5,582 bases of DNA. Source: Spirochaetia bacterium. GTDB lineage: Bacteria; Spirochaetota; Spirochaetia; DTKZ01. This document shows, piece after piece, positions 1 to 5,501 of the stretch. The notes beneath the pieces were generated by a model, which was given only the letters and a program-made list of their open reading frames with translations, had not been told where the DNA came from and ran no database searches. The position numbers and the translations under genes were made by a program. The DNA lies in NCBI GenBank assembly GCA_031270615.1, contig JAISXE010000382.1, forward strand, positions 1-5,582, given 5' to 3'. Position 1 is the stretch's first letter. Each line of letters begins with the position of its first letter.

Positions 1-2
1 CG

Positions 3-269
3 AACCCGGGGATGATAGAGGAGGCGTTGAGGATGAGGAACGGGGCACTGACACTTGAGAAGGTGCTGAAGGACGCGGGTCTGATAGACAAATGGATAGC
101 CGAGGGCAAGGAAGAGGGCGAGGAAAAAAAAGCCCTTGAGATAGCACGGAACCTCATGCAAAAGGGCTGGACCGCCCAGGAGATCGCGGAGACAATAAAT
201 TTTGACGCTGCCAAGATCAGGGTCCTGTACGGGCCGCAAAGGAAAAAAGCGACGCCGAAAAACCGGTGA
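3..269 (+). CDS. C-terminal part of a probable Rpn-family (PD-(D/E)XK nuclease/transposase-like) protein
   Basis: The reading frame is open from the left window edge to a TGA at 267-269, so this is probably the tail of a longer protein; an in-frame ATG at 12 exists but has no ribosome binding site to support it as the true start. Counting from that ATG, the visible part has a short helical stretch, a charged Glu/Lys-rich linker (about residues 31-41, EGKEEGEEKK) and a C-terminal helix-turn-helix-like segment (about 42-73, with ALEIARNLMQKG and AQEIAETI). This layout is typical of the C-termini of Rpn-family putative transposases/recombination-promoting nucleases, which are often multicopy in gut bacteria. 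The nuclease domain itself would lie upstream, outside the window, so the assignment rests on the tail alone. Its base composition is less GC-rich than the genes that follow. It could instead be a short remnant of such a gene. Confidence 0.55.
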   Translation, partial: NPGMIEEALRMRNGALTLEKVLKDAGLIDKWIAEGKEEGEEKKALEIARNLMQKGWTAQEIAETINFDAAKIRVLYGPQRKKATPKNR

Positions 270-392
270 AGGGAAATGCCTCAGGCAGGGCGAAAAAACA
301 ATAGGCTATGATGTTTCCTGGAACGCGAGGGGCGACAAGGCGGCTTTTCGGCAATTTCAGGGAGTTTTAACGAAGGGTATGGGAAACCAAAC

Positions 393-482
393 CACGGACC
401 GCACGGAAATCACGGACAGAAAACACTGATTTCCCGCACAAGGCCCATGTGCCTGTCTGCGGGATCTGTGGCATCCCTTCCA
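393..482. repeat. 9-bp-periodic CACGGA repeat cluster with central imperfect hairpin
   Basis: CACGGA occurs at 393, 402 and 411, exactly 9 bp apart (units CACGGACCG, CACGGAAAT, CACGGACAG). On the far side, TCTGCGGGA (456-464) and TCTGTGGCA (465-473) are also spaced 9 bp apart and look like the same family in reverse orientation. Between them an imperfect hairpin can form: 424-429 with 465-470 (5 of 6 pairs), 432-438 with 458-464 (TCCCGCA/TGCGGGA, 7 of 7), and 441-444 with 451-454 (AGGC/GCCT), closed by a six-base loop. No T-run follows, so it is not a standard terminator. It looks like a dispersed intergenic repeat, but its copy number cannot be seen here. Confidence 0.6.
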
Positions 483-483
483 C

Positions 484-512
484 TGGACAGCGCGCGCGAC
501 ATGGGTTATTAA
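484..512 (+). promoter_or_regulatory. Candidate sigma-70-type promoter for hisD-folC
   Basis: TGGACA at 484-489 matches the -35 consensus at 5 of 6 positions. TATTAA at 507-512 matches the -10 at 4 of 6, with a 17-bp spacer. Transcription would begin about 518-520, at or just before the hisD ATG, implying a leaderless or nearly leaderless mRNA. This is inferred from consensus and spacing only. Confidence 0.4.
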
Positions 513-516
513 TAAC
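505..516. promoter_or_regulatory. Perfect 12-bp palindrome overlapping the hisD -10 region
   Basis: GTTATTAATAAC is a perfect palindrome ending 3 bp before the hisD ATG and containing the candidate -10 box. A dimeric repressor bound here would block the promoter, so it is a possible operator. AT-rich palindromes also arise by chance, and no regulator gene is adjacent. Confidence 0.3.
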
Positions 517-519
517 GAA

Positions 520-1863
520 ATGGACATAAAAACCTGGAAGGACCTTGGCGCGGACGAGAGGAAACGGCTTCTTTCGCGCTGCGAGACGGACATAGAGGCG
601 GCGCTGCCCCTTGTGGCGCCCATCGTGGAGGCCGTGCGCCTGCGCGGGGACGCGGCCCTGCGGGAATACAGCCTGAAACTCGACAGGGCCGATTTGGGCG
701 ACCTGCCCCTGGCGGCGCGGCAGGAGGATTTTGACAAAGCGGAAAAAGACCTGCCCGCCGGGGTAAAGGAGGCCCTGGCCTACGCGGTTTCCAACACCAT
801 CGCTTTCCACAAACACCAGAAGCCCGGCCCCATGAGTTTCGGGGAAATACGGCCCGGCCTTTTCGCGGGGGAAAAACCCCTGCCCCTTGCCTCGGCGGGG
901 CTGTACGTTCCCCGCGGGCGCGGGAGTTTCCCCTCGATGCTCTACATGCTTGCCGTTCCCGCCCTTGTCGCGGGGGTCGCCGAGATCCGCGTGGTCAGCC
1001 CGCCCAATCCTGACGGCAGCATCGACGCGGCCTGCCTGCACACGGTCAGGATTCTGCGCGAAAGCGCCTCCGGTTTTGGGCAGGCTCCGGCAATCGAGGT
1101 TTTCCGCGTGGGCGGCGCCCAGGGCATCGCGGCCCTGGCCTACGGCACACAGTCGATACGCCGCGTGGTAAAAGTCGTGGGGCCAGGTTCCCGCTATGTG
1201 GCGGCGGCCAAAAGGCTTCTGGCCCCGCTTGTCGACACGGGCCTGCCCGCAGGGCCGAGCGAGTCCATCGTGCTTGCCGACGGCACGAGCGACCCCCGCC
1301 TTGTGGCAATGGACCTTTTGATAGAGGCGGAGCATGGCTCTGATTCCTGCGCCCTGCTTGTCACCCCCGACGAAAAAACGGCCCGGGCCGCGGCGGAGGT
1401 TCTGCCCCAACTGATCGGGGACCTGCCCGAGCCGCGCAGGTCCTTCGCACGGGATGTCTTCGCAAACTACGGCGGCATCATCCTGGCCGGGGACATGCGG
1501 GAAGCCGCCGACATCGTGAATGCTTTTTCTCCGGAGCACCTGCAGATCCATTCGGCGCGGCCCTTTGAGCTTTTGCCCCTTATCGCAAACGCGGGGGAAA
1601 TCCTGTTAGGCGAAACAACCCCCTTCAGCCTCGCCAACTACGCCTGCGGCGCGAACGCCGTTCTGCCCACGGGCGGCAGGGCGGCGGGCTTTTCCGCGGT
1701 ATCCGTGCGGGACTTCATCAAATACTCGTCTGTCGTACACGTCACCTCTGGAGGCTTCGCCGGTCTTCGGGACAGGGCGGCCGCGCTGGCGGACTACGAA
1801 GGTTTTGCCGCCCACGCCGAAGCCTTGAAAAAACGCGGAAAGGACGGCCGGCTTCCCGCATGA
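520..1863 (+). CDS. hisD: Histidinol dehydrogenase-family protein with altered metal-ligand positions
   Basis: A 447-residue protein, close to the usual 430-440 of HisD, the zinc enzyme that oxidises L-histidinol to L-histidine with two NAD+ in the cytoplasm. Family landmarks are in order: AGLYVPRGRGSFPS (126-139), VGGAQGIAALAYGT (197-210), GPGSRYVAAAKR (221-232), LPAGPSE (242-248), EAEHGSDS (269-276), FSPEHL (336-341, the catalytic Glu-His pair E339/H340), NYACGANAVLPT (373-384) and EGFAAH (427-432). Compared with my recollection of E. coli HisD, ligands H262 and H419 are kept (H272, H432), but zinc ligand Q259 is Glu (E269), zinc ligand D360 is Asn (N373), NAD-contact N211 is Ser (S224) and conserved H367 is Ala (A380). 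The fold assignment is firm, but the substrate may not be histidinol. No other his gene is visible. The ATG at 520 lacks a Shine-Dalgarno sequence, and the stop overlaps the folC start. Confidence 0.88.
   Translation: MDIKTWKDLGADERKRLLSRCETDIEAALPLVAPIVEAVRLRGDAALREYSLKLDRADLGDLPLAARQEDFDKAEKDLPAGVKEALAYAVSNTIAFHKHQKPGPMSFGEIRPGLFAGEKPLPLASAGLYVPRGRGSFPSMLYMLAVPALVAGVAEIRVVSPPNPDGSIDAACLHTVRILRESASGFGQAPAIEVFRVGGAQGIAALAYGTQSIRRVVKVVGPGSRYVAAAKRLLAPLVDTGLPAGPSESIVLADGTSDPRLVAMDLLIEAEHGSDSCALLVTPDEKTARAAAEVLPQLIGDLPEPRRSFARDVFANYGGIILAGDMREAADIVNAFSPEHLQIHSARPFELLPLIANAGEILLGETTPFSLANYACGANAVLPTGGRAAGFSAVSVRDFIKYSSVVHVTSGGFAGLRDRAAALADYEGFAAHAEALKKRGKDGRLPA
1860..1863 (+). other. ATGA stop-start overlap coupling hisD and folC
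   Basis: The folC ATG (1860-1862) and the hisD TGA (1861-1863) share four bases. The nearest purine-rich sequence (AAAGGA in the end of hisD) lies about 15 nt before the ATG, too far for a usual ribosome binding site. Termination-reinitiation is therefore the likely way folC is translated. Confidence 0.85.
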
Positions 1864-3185
1864 TCTCCGGGGCTTCCTTTTCGTCCGCAGGCGAGGTTTT
1901 TTCCTGGCTCGAAAGTTTCTCCAACTTTGAAAAAACCGCCTTCGCCCTGCGGAATTTCCGCCTGGACAGGATGGAAGCCCTCCTCGAACATTTTGGCAGG
2001 CCGCACAGGGCCTGCCGCAGCGTGCATATCGCCGGTTCAAAAGGCAAGGGATCGACGGCGGCTTTTCTGGCCTCCGTCCTGCGCGCCGCCGGTTTCAAAA
2101 CAGGACTCTACACATCCCCCCACCTGGTCTCGTACAAGGAAAGGATAAGCCTCGCGGGAGAGGAAATCCCCGACGGGGTATTCGTCCGCCAGGGGGAAAC
2201 GCTCAAGGCCACGCTGGAAAGCCTGGACGCCTCCCGGTTTCCCGGCGGCGAACTTCCGACCACCTTCGAGCTTTTGAGCTGCCTGGGCTTTCTCATTTTC
2301 CGGCATCTGGGCTGCGAATGGGTCGTGCTTGAAACCGGCATGGGCGGCCGCCTCGACGCGACGAACGTCTGCCTGCCCCAGGCCGTGGTTCTGACGCCCA
2401 TAGAGCTTGAGCATACCGAGTACCTGGGCGCCACCATCGCCGCCATTGCCGGGGAAAAAGCCGGAATCATCAAAAAGGGTATCCCCGTTTTCGTGGGCCC
2501 GCAGACCGGGGAGGCGCTTTGCGTTTTCCGCGCGCACGCCGCGCGCAAGGGCTGCCGCCTGCGCTACCTGCCCGAATGTTTTCAAAGCATCACATCCCAC
2601 ACGGACAGCGGCGGCACCTGGGCGCGGATGCTTCCGGCGGGCAGGGAAACGCCCCTCGGCCTGCGCCTGCGCCTGCGCGGCGAAGTGCAGGCCGAAAACG
2701 CGGCCCTCGCCTTTCTGGCAATCCGCGATATTTTGCCGCAGATCCCCGAAAACACCGTCCTGCGGGGACTCCAGGAAGCCGATATTCCCGGACGCTTCCA
2801 GAAGCTGGGGGACTCGCCCCCGGTATTTATCGACGGGTCCCACACCCCCCTTTCGGTCACGCGGCTTCTGCACTCGTTCCGGGAAATATATCCCCGTCCC
2901 GACACCCTGGTCCTCGGCATCGTGGGCGGCAAACGCCAGGAGGAAATCGCGTCGATACTCTGCCCGGCCTTCCGCAGGGTCATCGTCACGACACCGGGCA
3001 CCTTCAAAGCCAGCGACCCGCGCAGGCTCCACGAAATCTGTAGTGCGCATAACGCAAACGCCAGCCTTGTCCCTGACCCCGCCGAAGCCCTCGCGCAGGC
3101 AAAAAAAGGCCTGCCCGGCCCGGACTGCCCCATCCTTGTCACCGGCTCCTTCTACCTGGCCGGGGAAATCCTCAAACTGCCATAG
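1860..3185 (+). CDS. folC: Folylpolyglutamate synthase / dihydrofolate synthase family (Mur ligase superfamily)
   Basis: A 441-residue cytoplasmic ATP-dependent ligase that adds glutamate to reduced folates (and in many bacteria to dihydropteroate), retaining them and making them better cofactors. Visible landmarks: an N-terminal helix ending in RLDRMEALLEHFG-like residues (34-46), the P-loop GSKGKGST (59-66; K63 the nucleotide lysine), the folate/omega-loop region YTSPHLVSYKERI (84-96), LETGMGGRLDATN (157-169), IELEHTEYLG (181-190), GEKAGIIKKG with the probable carbamylated lysine K200, AENAALAFLAI (278-288), and the C-terminal domain with GRF (311-313), DGSHTP (325-330) and VTGSFYLAGEI (427-437). 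Deviations from common bacterial FolC are GSKGKGS for GTNGKGS, E184 where Asp is usual before the His, and DGSHTP for DGAHNP. The ATG lies within an ATGA overlap with the hisD stop and has no nearby Shine-Dalgarno, so translational coupling is likely. The sequence cannot say whether it has both DHFS and FPGS activities. Confidence 0.9.
   Translation: MISGASFSSAGEVFSWLESFSNFEKTAFALRNFRLDRMEALLEHFGRPHRACRSVHIAGSKGKGSTAAFLASVLRAAGFKTGLYTSPHLVSYKERISLAGEEIPDGVFVRQGETLKATLESLDASRFPGGELPTTFELLSCLGFLIFRHLGCEWVVLETGMGGRLDATNVCLPQAVVLTPIELEHTEYLGATIAAIAGEKAGIIKKGIPVFVGPQTGEALCVFRAHAARKGCRLRYLPECFQSITSHTDSGGTWARMLPAGRETPLGLRLRLRGEVQAENAALAFLAIRDILPQIPENTVLRGLQEADIPGRFQKLGDSPPVFIDGSHTPLSVTRLLHSFREIYPRPDTLVLGIVGGKRQEEIASILCPAFRRVIVTTPGTFKASDPRRLHEICSAHNANASLVPDPAEALAQAKKGLPGPDCPILVTGSFYLAGEILKLP
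2661..2678 (+). repeat. Three tandem CTGCGC units inside folC
   Basis: CTGCGC is repeated three times without interruption and encodes Leu-Arg-Leu-Arg-Leu-Arg (residues 268-273 of FolC), in a strand just before the AENAALAF helix. It is in frame, so slippage would add or remove Leu-Arg pairs rather than break the gene. It may simply reflect codon bias. Confidence 0.6.
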
Positions 3186-3238
3186 CGCCTGACTTCACTG
3201 CAAATCCGTGCATACATTATTGCAGGTATGAATGGCGC
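3185..3238. other. Nested inverted repeats after folC
   Basis: GCGCC (3185-3189) pairs with GGCGC (3234-3238), and inside it CTGCAA (3198-3203) pairs with TTGCAG (3220-3225). The two stems are separated by symmetric 8-nt internal loops. No T-run follows on either strand (an A-run follows on +), so it does not fit an intrinsic terminator. The pairing is short and may be fortuitous. The rest of 3239-3317 shows no gene or structure that I can support beyond a weak match to a promoter (CTGACT 3289, TATATA 3313). Confidence 0.25.
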
Positions 3239-3317
3239 AAAAACTTTAACCCCTGAACGGATTGCCGGAAGAAAGGCATTTAAGAACACTGACTTTCCGG
3301 ATTGTTTGGGATTATAT

Positions 3318-3326
3318 ATCTGAGCC
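3318..3326 (+). repeat. Left copy of 9-bp target-site duplication
   Basis: ATCTGAGCC directly precedes the miniature element and is repeated exactly at 3454-3462, directly after it. The similarity to the second element copy at 5541 begins at the very next base, so two independent observations place the same boundary. Confidence 0.65.
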
Positions 3327-3453
3327 CACTGTCAACAAGTTAAGAAAATATGCGCGCCTTTTTGGCGCTCCCGCGCCAAAAACCCGGGGTGCATGGGCGG
3401 CAGACCGTTTTGCGCCACCAACACGGGGCTTCGCCAACCTGTTGACATTGCTG
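3327..3453. mobile_element. 127-bp MITE-like miniature inverted-repeat element
   Basis: The element lies between two exact 9-bp direct repeats. Its ends carry imperfect terminal inverted repeats: 3327-3341 (CACTGTCAACAAGTT) against the reverse complement of 3436-3450, 13 of 15 matching, with a perfect TGTCAACA/TGTTGACA core; the right end has three further bases before the duplication. The interior holds a perfect 10-bp stem, TTTTTGGCGC (3359-3368) with GCGCCAAAAA (3373-3382), around a four-base loop. It is too short to encode a transposase, so it would have to be moved in trans by an enzyme encoded elsewhere. A second copy in the same orientation begins at 5541, identical over 41 of the 42 bases visible. 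It sits between folC and the macro gene and breaks no gene. A 9-bp duplication and TG/CA-rich ends suit a DDE transposase, but no family can be named from this window. Confidence 0.7.
3350..3394. other. Long hairpin inside the miniature element
   Basis: ATGC (3350-3353) pairs with GCAT (3391-3394), extended by a G-U and a C-G pair. After an internal loop, the 10-bp stem 3359-3368/3373-3382 closes on TCCC. T-rich before and A-rich after the stem is the reverse of an intrinsic terminator, on both strands. Confidence 0.5.
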
Positions 3454-3462
3454 ATCTGAGCC
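3454..3462 (+). repeat. Right copy of 9-bp target-site duplication
   Basis: An exact ATCTGAGCC match to 3318-3326. It runs into the palindrome at 3458-3469, so the insertion appears to have taken place at the edge of that palindrome. Confidence 0.65.
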
Positions 3463-3469
3463 GCGGCTC
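3458..3469. promoter_or_regulatory. Perfect 12-bp GC palindrome upstream of the macro gene
   Basis: GAGCCGCGGCTC is a perfect palindrome ending 2 bp before the candidate -35 box of the macro gene. It could be an operator, or merely the insertion target of the neighbouring element. It has no T-run and is not a terminator. Confidence 0.3.
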
Positions 3470-3471
3470 TC

Positions 3472-3500
3472 TTGCGCTCCCGCAAAAAAGCGCATACAAT
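3472..3500 (+). promoter_or_regulatory. Candidate promoter for macro-rqcH
   Basis: TACAAT at 3495-3500 matches the -10 at 5 of 6 positions. It lies 17 bp after TTGCGC (3472-3477), which keeps only the TTG of a -35. The ATG follows the -10 after exactly 7 nt, as at hisD, predicting a leaderless transcript. Confidence 0.4.
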
Positions 3501-3507
3501 CGCGTGC

Positions 3508-4056
3508 ATGAAGACTTTTTTTGACGGCCGCCTTTTCGTGGAGACGGGCGACATCACGGCGCTTGAGATTGACGCCATTGTCAACGCGGCGAACTCTTCC
3601 CTTATGGGAGGGGGCGGCGTGGACGGTGCCATACACAGCGCGGGCGGGCCGGAGATCCTGCGCGAGTGCAAAAAGCTGCGGCAGGAGGATTGGCCCGAGG
3701 GGCTTCCCACGGGGAAGGCCGCAATCACCGGCGGGGGCAGGCTGAAGGCCCGCCACGTCATCCACACCGTGGGACCCGTGTGGCACGGGGGCAGCCGCGG
3801 CGAGGACGGGCTTCTTGCGGACGCGTACCGGAATTCCCTGCGCCTGGCGGAAGAGAAAAACCTTTCGTCCATCGCCTTTCCCGCCATATCGACCGGCATC
3901 TACGGCTTTCCCCGGGACAGGGCGGCGGGGATCGTGGCGGGCCTCCTGAAGGAATATTTTGAGGGAACGCCGGGGCTGAAGGAAATCAGGCTCGTGTTTT
4001 TTTCCAAGCAGGACGCGGACGCCTTTTTGGACGCGGCCGGGAACCTTTTGAAATAG
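3508..4056 (+). CDS. Macro-domain protein, MacroD/YmdB-type ADP-ribose (O-acetyl-ADP-ribose) hydrolase
   Basis: A 182-residue single-domain cytoplasmic protein, the normal size for this group, which removes ADP-ribose from acidic residues of proteins or deacetylates O-acetyl-ADP-ribose. Visible motifs: GDIT (14-17), AIVNAANSSLMGGGGVDGAIHSAGG (begins at residue 23, with N29 and D39 at the positions of the catalytic Asn and Asp of YmdB), LPTGKAAITGG (66-76), HVIHTVGPVWH (83-93), and the second ligand loop FPAISTGIYGFP (124-135). All hallmarks of a catalytically competent macro domain are present. I chose the ATG at 3508, which starts the macro fold (MKTFF). A TTG at 3472 in the same frame would add 12 basic residues, lacks support and overlaps the likely promoter. 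No Shine-Dalgarno is visible. rqcH follows after 10 bp, so the two are probably co-transcribed. The physiological target (protein, OAADPr or RNA) cannot be deduced. Confidence 0.9.
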   Translation: MKTFFDGRLFVETGDITALEIDAIVNAANSSLMGGGGVDGAIHSAGGPEILRECKKLRQEDWPEGLPTGKAAITGGGRLKARHVIHTVGPVWHGGSRGEDGLLADAYRNSLRLAEEKNLSSIAFPAISTGIYGFPRDRAAGIVAGLLKEYFEGTPGLKEIRLVFFSKQDADAFLDAAGNLLK

Positions 4057-4066
4057 CACTATCGAC

Positions 4067-5461
4067 ATGGCGCTTAACTGGAAGGAAATCGGGAAGGTCC
4101 TCGACGAGCTTTCCCTTGAGGGCTGCCGCATCCAGGGGGTGCGCCAGCCGGATTTCCACAGCCTGGTGCTGGAACTGTTCCGGCCCGGCGGGGCTTTCGG
4201 CCTGTACGCGAACCTGGCTGCCGGATCCTCGCGGATCCACCGCCTCACCAGAAAACTTTCCTACCCCAAGGTGACGCAGAGGTTCGCGGAATTCCTTCGC
4301 GCGCGCGTGCGCGGGGGGAAAATACTGGCCGCGCGGCAGGTGCCGGGCGACCGCCTTTTTTGCCTGGCTGTGGGCAGGGCGGGCGAGACGACCCTGCTGT
4401 GGTTCCGCCTTTGGGGCGCGGCCTCGAACATCATCGCGACGGACCCGGACGGCCTTATCCTCGACGCCTACTACCGCCGCCCGGGCCGGGGGGAGGAAAC
4501 AGGCGGGCGCTACTGCCCGCAGCCAGACGGGCAAAAACCCGCGAAAGACTTTGAAATCCGCCCCTACCCGGCCACGGCGGGTTTTTCCGATTTTATCGAG
4601 GCGGAGTACTTCCGCAGGGAGGACGCGGAAAAACGCGCAAGGCTTCTTGCCCGCATCGAGAGGGATTTTTCCACGCGGGAGGCGAAAATCCACGCGGCCC
4701 TCGCGGGGCTGGAAAAACGCCGGGAAACCTACGCGAACCCTTTGCAGTACAAAAAAGCGGGCGACCTCCTTATGCAGAACCTGCACGCGATCAAAAAAGG
4801 CGAGCCCTGGTTCGGGGCGCGCGACTATGAAACGGGCGGGACCCTGGAGATTCCCCTTGAGGCGGCTTTAAGCCCCTACGGAAACGCCCAGGCCCTGTAC
4901 CAGAAATACAAAAAGGCGAAAAGCGGGATCGGCATCGTGGAGGAGGAAATCGAAAACCTCCGGCGCTCCCTGGACAGGCTGGGGCAGCGGCGGGAACGCC
5001 TCCTGCTTGAGGGGGACCTGGGGATCCTGGAAGCCGAGGCAGGGAAAAACGCGCCCCGCCCCGCCGAAAAGGAGAAAAACCCCGCCCCCGGGCTGCGCTT
5101 CGAATCGGGGGGCTTTTGCATCCTTGTAGGCAGGACCGCCTCGGAAAACGACGAGCTTCTGCGCCGCCATGTGCGGGGCAACGACTGGTGGCTGCATACC
5201 CGCGATGTCCCTGGTGCCTATGTGTTCGTGAAATGCCTGCCCGGCAAAAGCGTGCCGCTTGACACCCTCCTCGACGCGGGAAACCTGGCGGTCTTCTACA
5301 GCAAGGCGCGCGCTGCTGGCCGCGCGGAGCTGTACTACACCCAGGCGAAACACCTGCGGCGGGCAAAGGGCGAAAAAACCGCGACCGTGCTGCCCACCCA
5401 CGAAAAAAACCTCAGCATCCAACTCGACCAGAAACGCCTGGCGCGGCTGAATGAGAAATGA
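4067..5461 (+). CDS. rqcH: RqcH/NFACT family ribosome quality-control protein, short form
   Basis: A 464-residue homologue of bacterial RqcH (Rqc2/NEMF; older name fibronectin-binding protein A-like). RqcH binds 50S subunits jammed with peptidyl-tRNA and recruits tRNA-Ala to add C-terminal alanine tails that mark the stalled chain for degradation. Domains seen: NFACT-N (about 1-165, with the Asp-Arg pair D95/R96 matching the tRNA-binding DR of B. subtilis RqcH), a coiled-coil middle domain (about 180-320, with LLMQNLHAIKKG and NAQALYQKYKKAK), a charged linker (326-340) and NFACT-R (about 343-460, with CILVGRTASENDEL and NDWWLHTRDVPGAYVFVK). NFACT-N runs almost directly into the coiled coil, so the helix-hairpin-helix domain expected between them seems absent, accounting for the length of 464 against about 570 in Firmicutes. 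The start is 10 nt after the macro stop, with no Shine-Dalgarno. The C-terminus looks complete. Confidence 0.88.
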   Translation: MALNWKEIGKVLDELSLEGCRIQGVRQPDFHSLVLELFRPGGAFGLYANLAAGSSRIHRLTRKLSYPKVTQRFAEFLRARVRGGKILAARQVPGDRLFCLAVGRAGETTLLWFRLWGAASNIIATDPDGLILDAYYRRPGRGEETGGRYCPQPDGQKPAKDFEIRPYPATAGFSDFIEAEYFRREDAEKRARLLARIERDFSTREAKIHAALAGLEKRRETYANPLQYKKAGDLLMQNLHAIKKGEPWFGARDYETGGTLEIPLEAALSPYGNAQALYQKYKKAKSGIGIVEEEIENLRRSLDRLGQRRERLLLEGDLGILEAEAGKNAPRPAEKEKNPAPGLRFESGGFCILVGRTASENDELLRRHVRGNDWWLHTRDVPGAYVFVKCLPGKSVPLDTLLDAGNLAVFYSKARAAGRAELYYTQAKHLRRAKGEKTATVLPTHEKNLSIQLDQKRLARLNEK

Positions 5462-5478
5462 GAAGTTTTAAGTGGGGA

Positions 5479-5500
5479 GTAAGTAAGTAACTCACCTTAC
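5479..5500. other. TAAG tandem and small inverted repeat after rqcH
   Basis: GTAAG appears at 5479 and 5483 and can pair with CTTAC (5496-5500) around an 8-nt loop. The stem is only 5 bp and no T-run follows, so it is not a convincing terminator. Confidence 0.25.
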
Positions 5501-5501
5501 G

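Noticed and set aside
307..312. TATGAT as a -10 box for hisD
   Set aside because: There is no acceptable -35 at 16-18 bp upstream, and it lies 200 bp from the gene.
432..477. Attenuator or T-box-like leader controlling hisD
   Set aside because: Mutually exclusive stems exist, but there is no T-run, no T-box consensus and no leader peptide with His codons; the hisD promoter candidate lies downstream of it.
367..1551. Long minus-strand reading frame (394 codons) opposite hisD
   Set aside because: It lies antisense to a clearly recognised gene, its product resembles no family, and long antisense frames are expected in GC-rich DNA.
2037..3050. Minus-strand reading frame of 337 codons opposite folC
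   Set aside because: It is antisense to conserved FolC motifs and has low-complexity, Ala/Gly/Arg-rich content, so it is a composition artefact.
3258..3304. CGGATTG direct repeat and CCGGAA/TTCCGG inverted repeat between folC and the element
   Set aside because: They are short (6-7 bp), widely spaced and without further support, so chance is likely.
3311..3335. Minus-strand promoter made of TTGACA in the left terminal repeat and a perfect TATAAT (3316-3311)
   Set aside because: The spacer between TTGACA and TATAAT is only 13 bp, and no gene lies downstream on that strand; a TTGTTG with 16-bp spacing is a poor -35.
3262..3459. Short + strand reading frame spanning the miniature element
   Set aside because: It starts at a non-ATG codon without a ribosome binding site, crosses the element boundary, and its sequence is that of a repeat rather than a protein family.
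3442..3470. Outward TTGACA at the right end of the element driving the macro gene
   Set aside because: At 16-18 bp downstream there is only GC-rich palindrome sequence with no -10-like hexamer.
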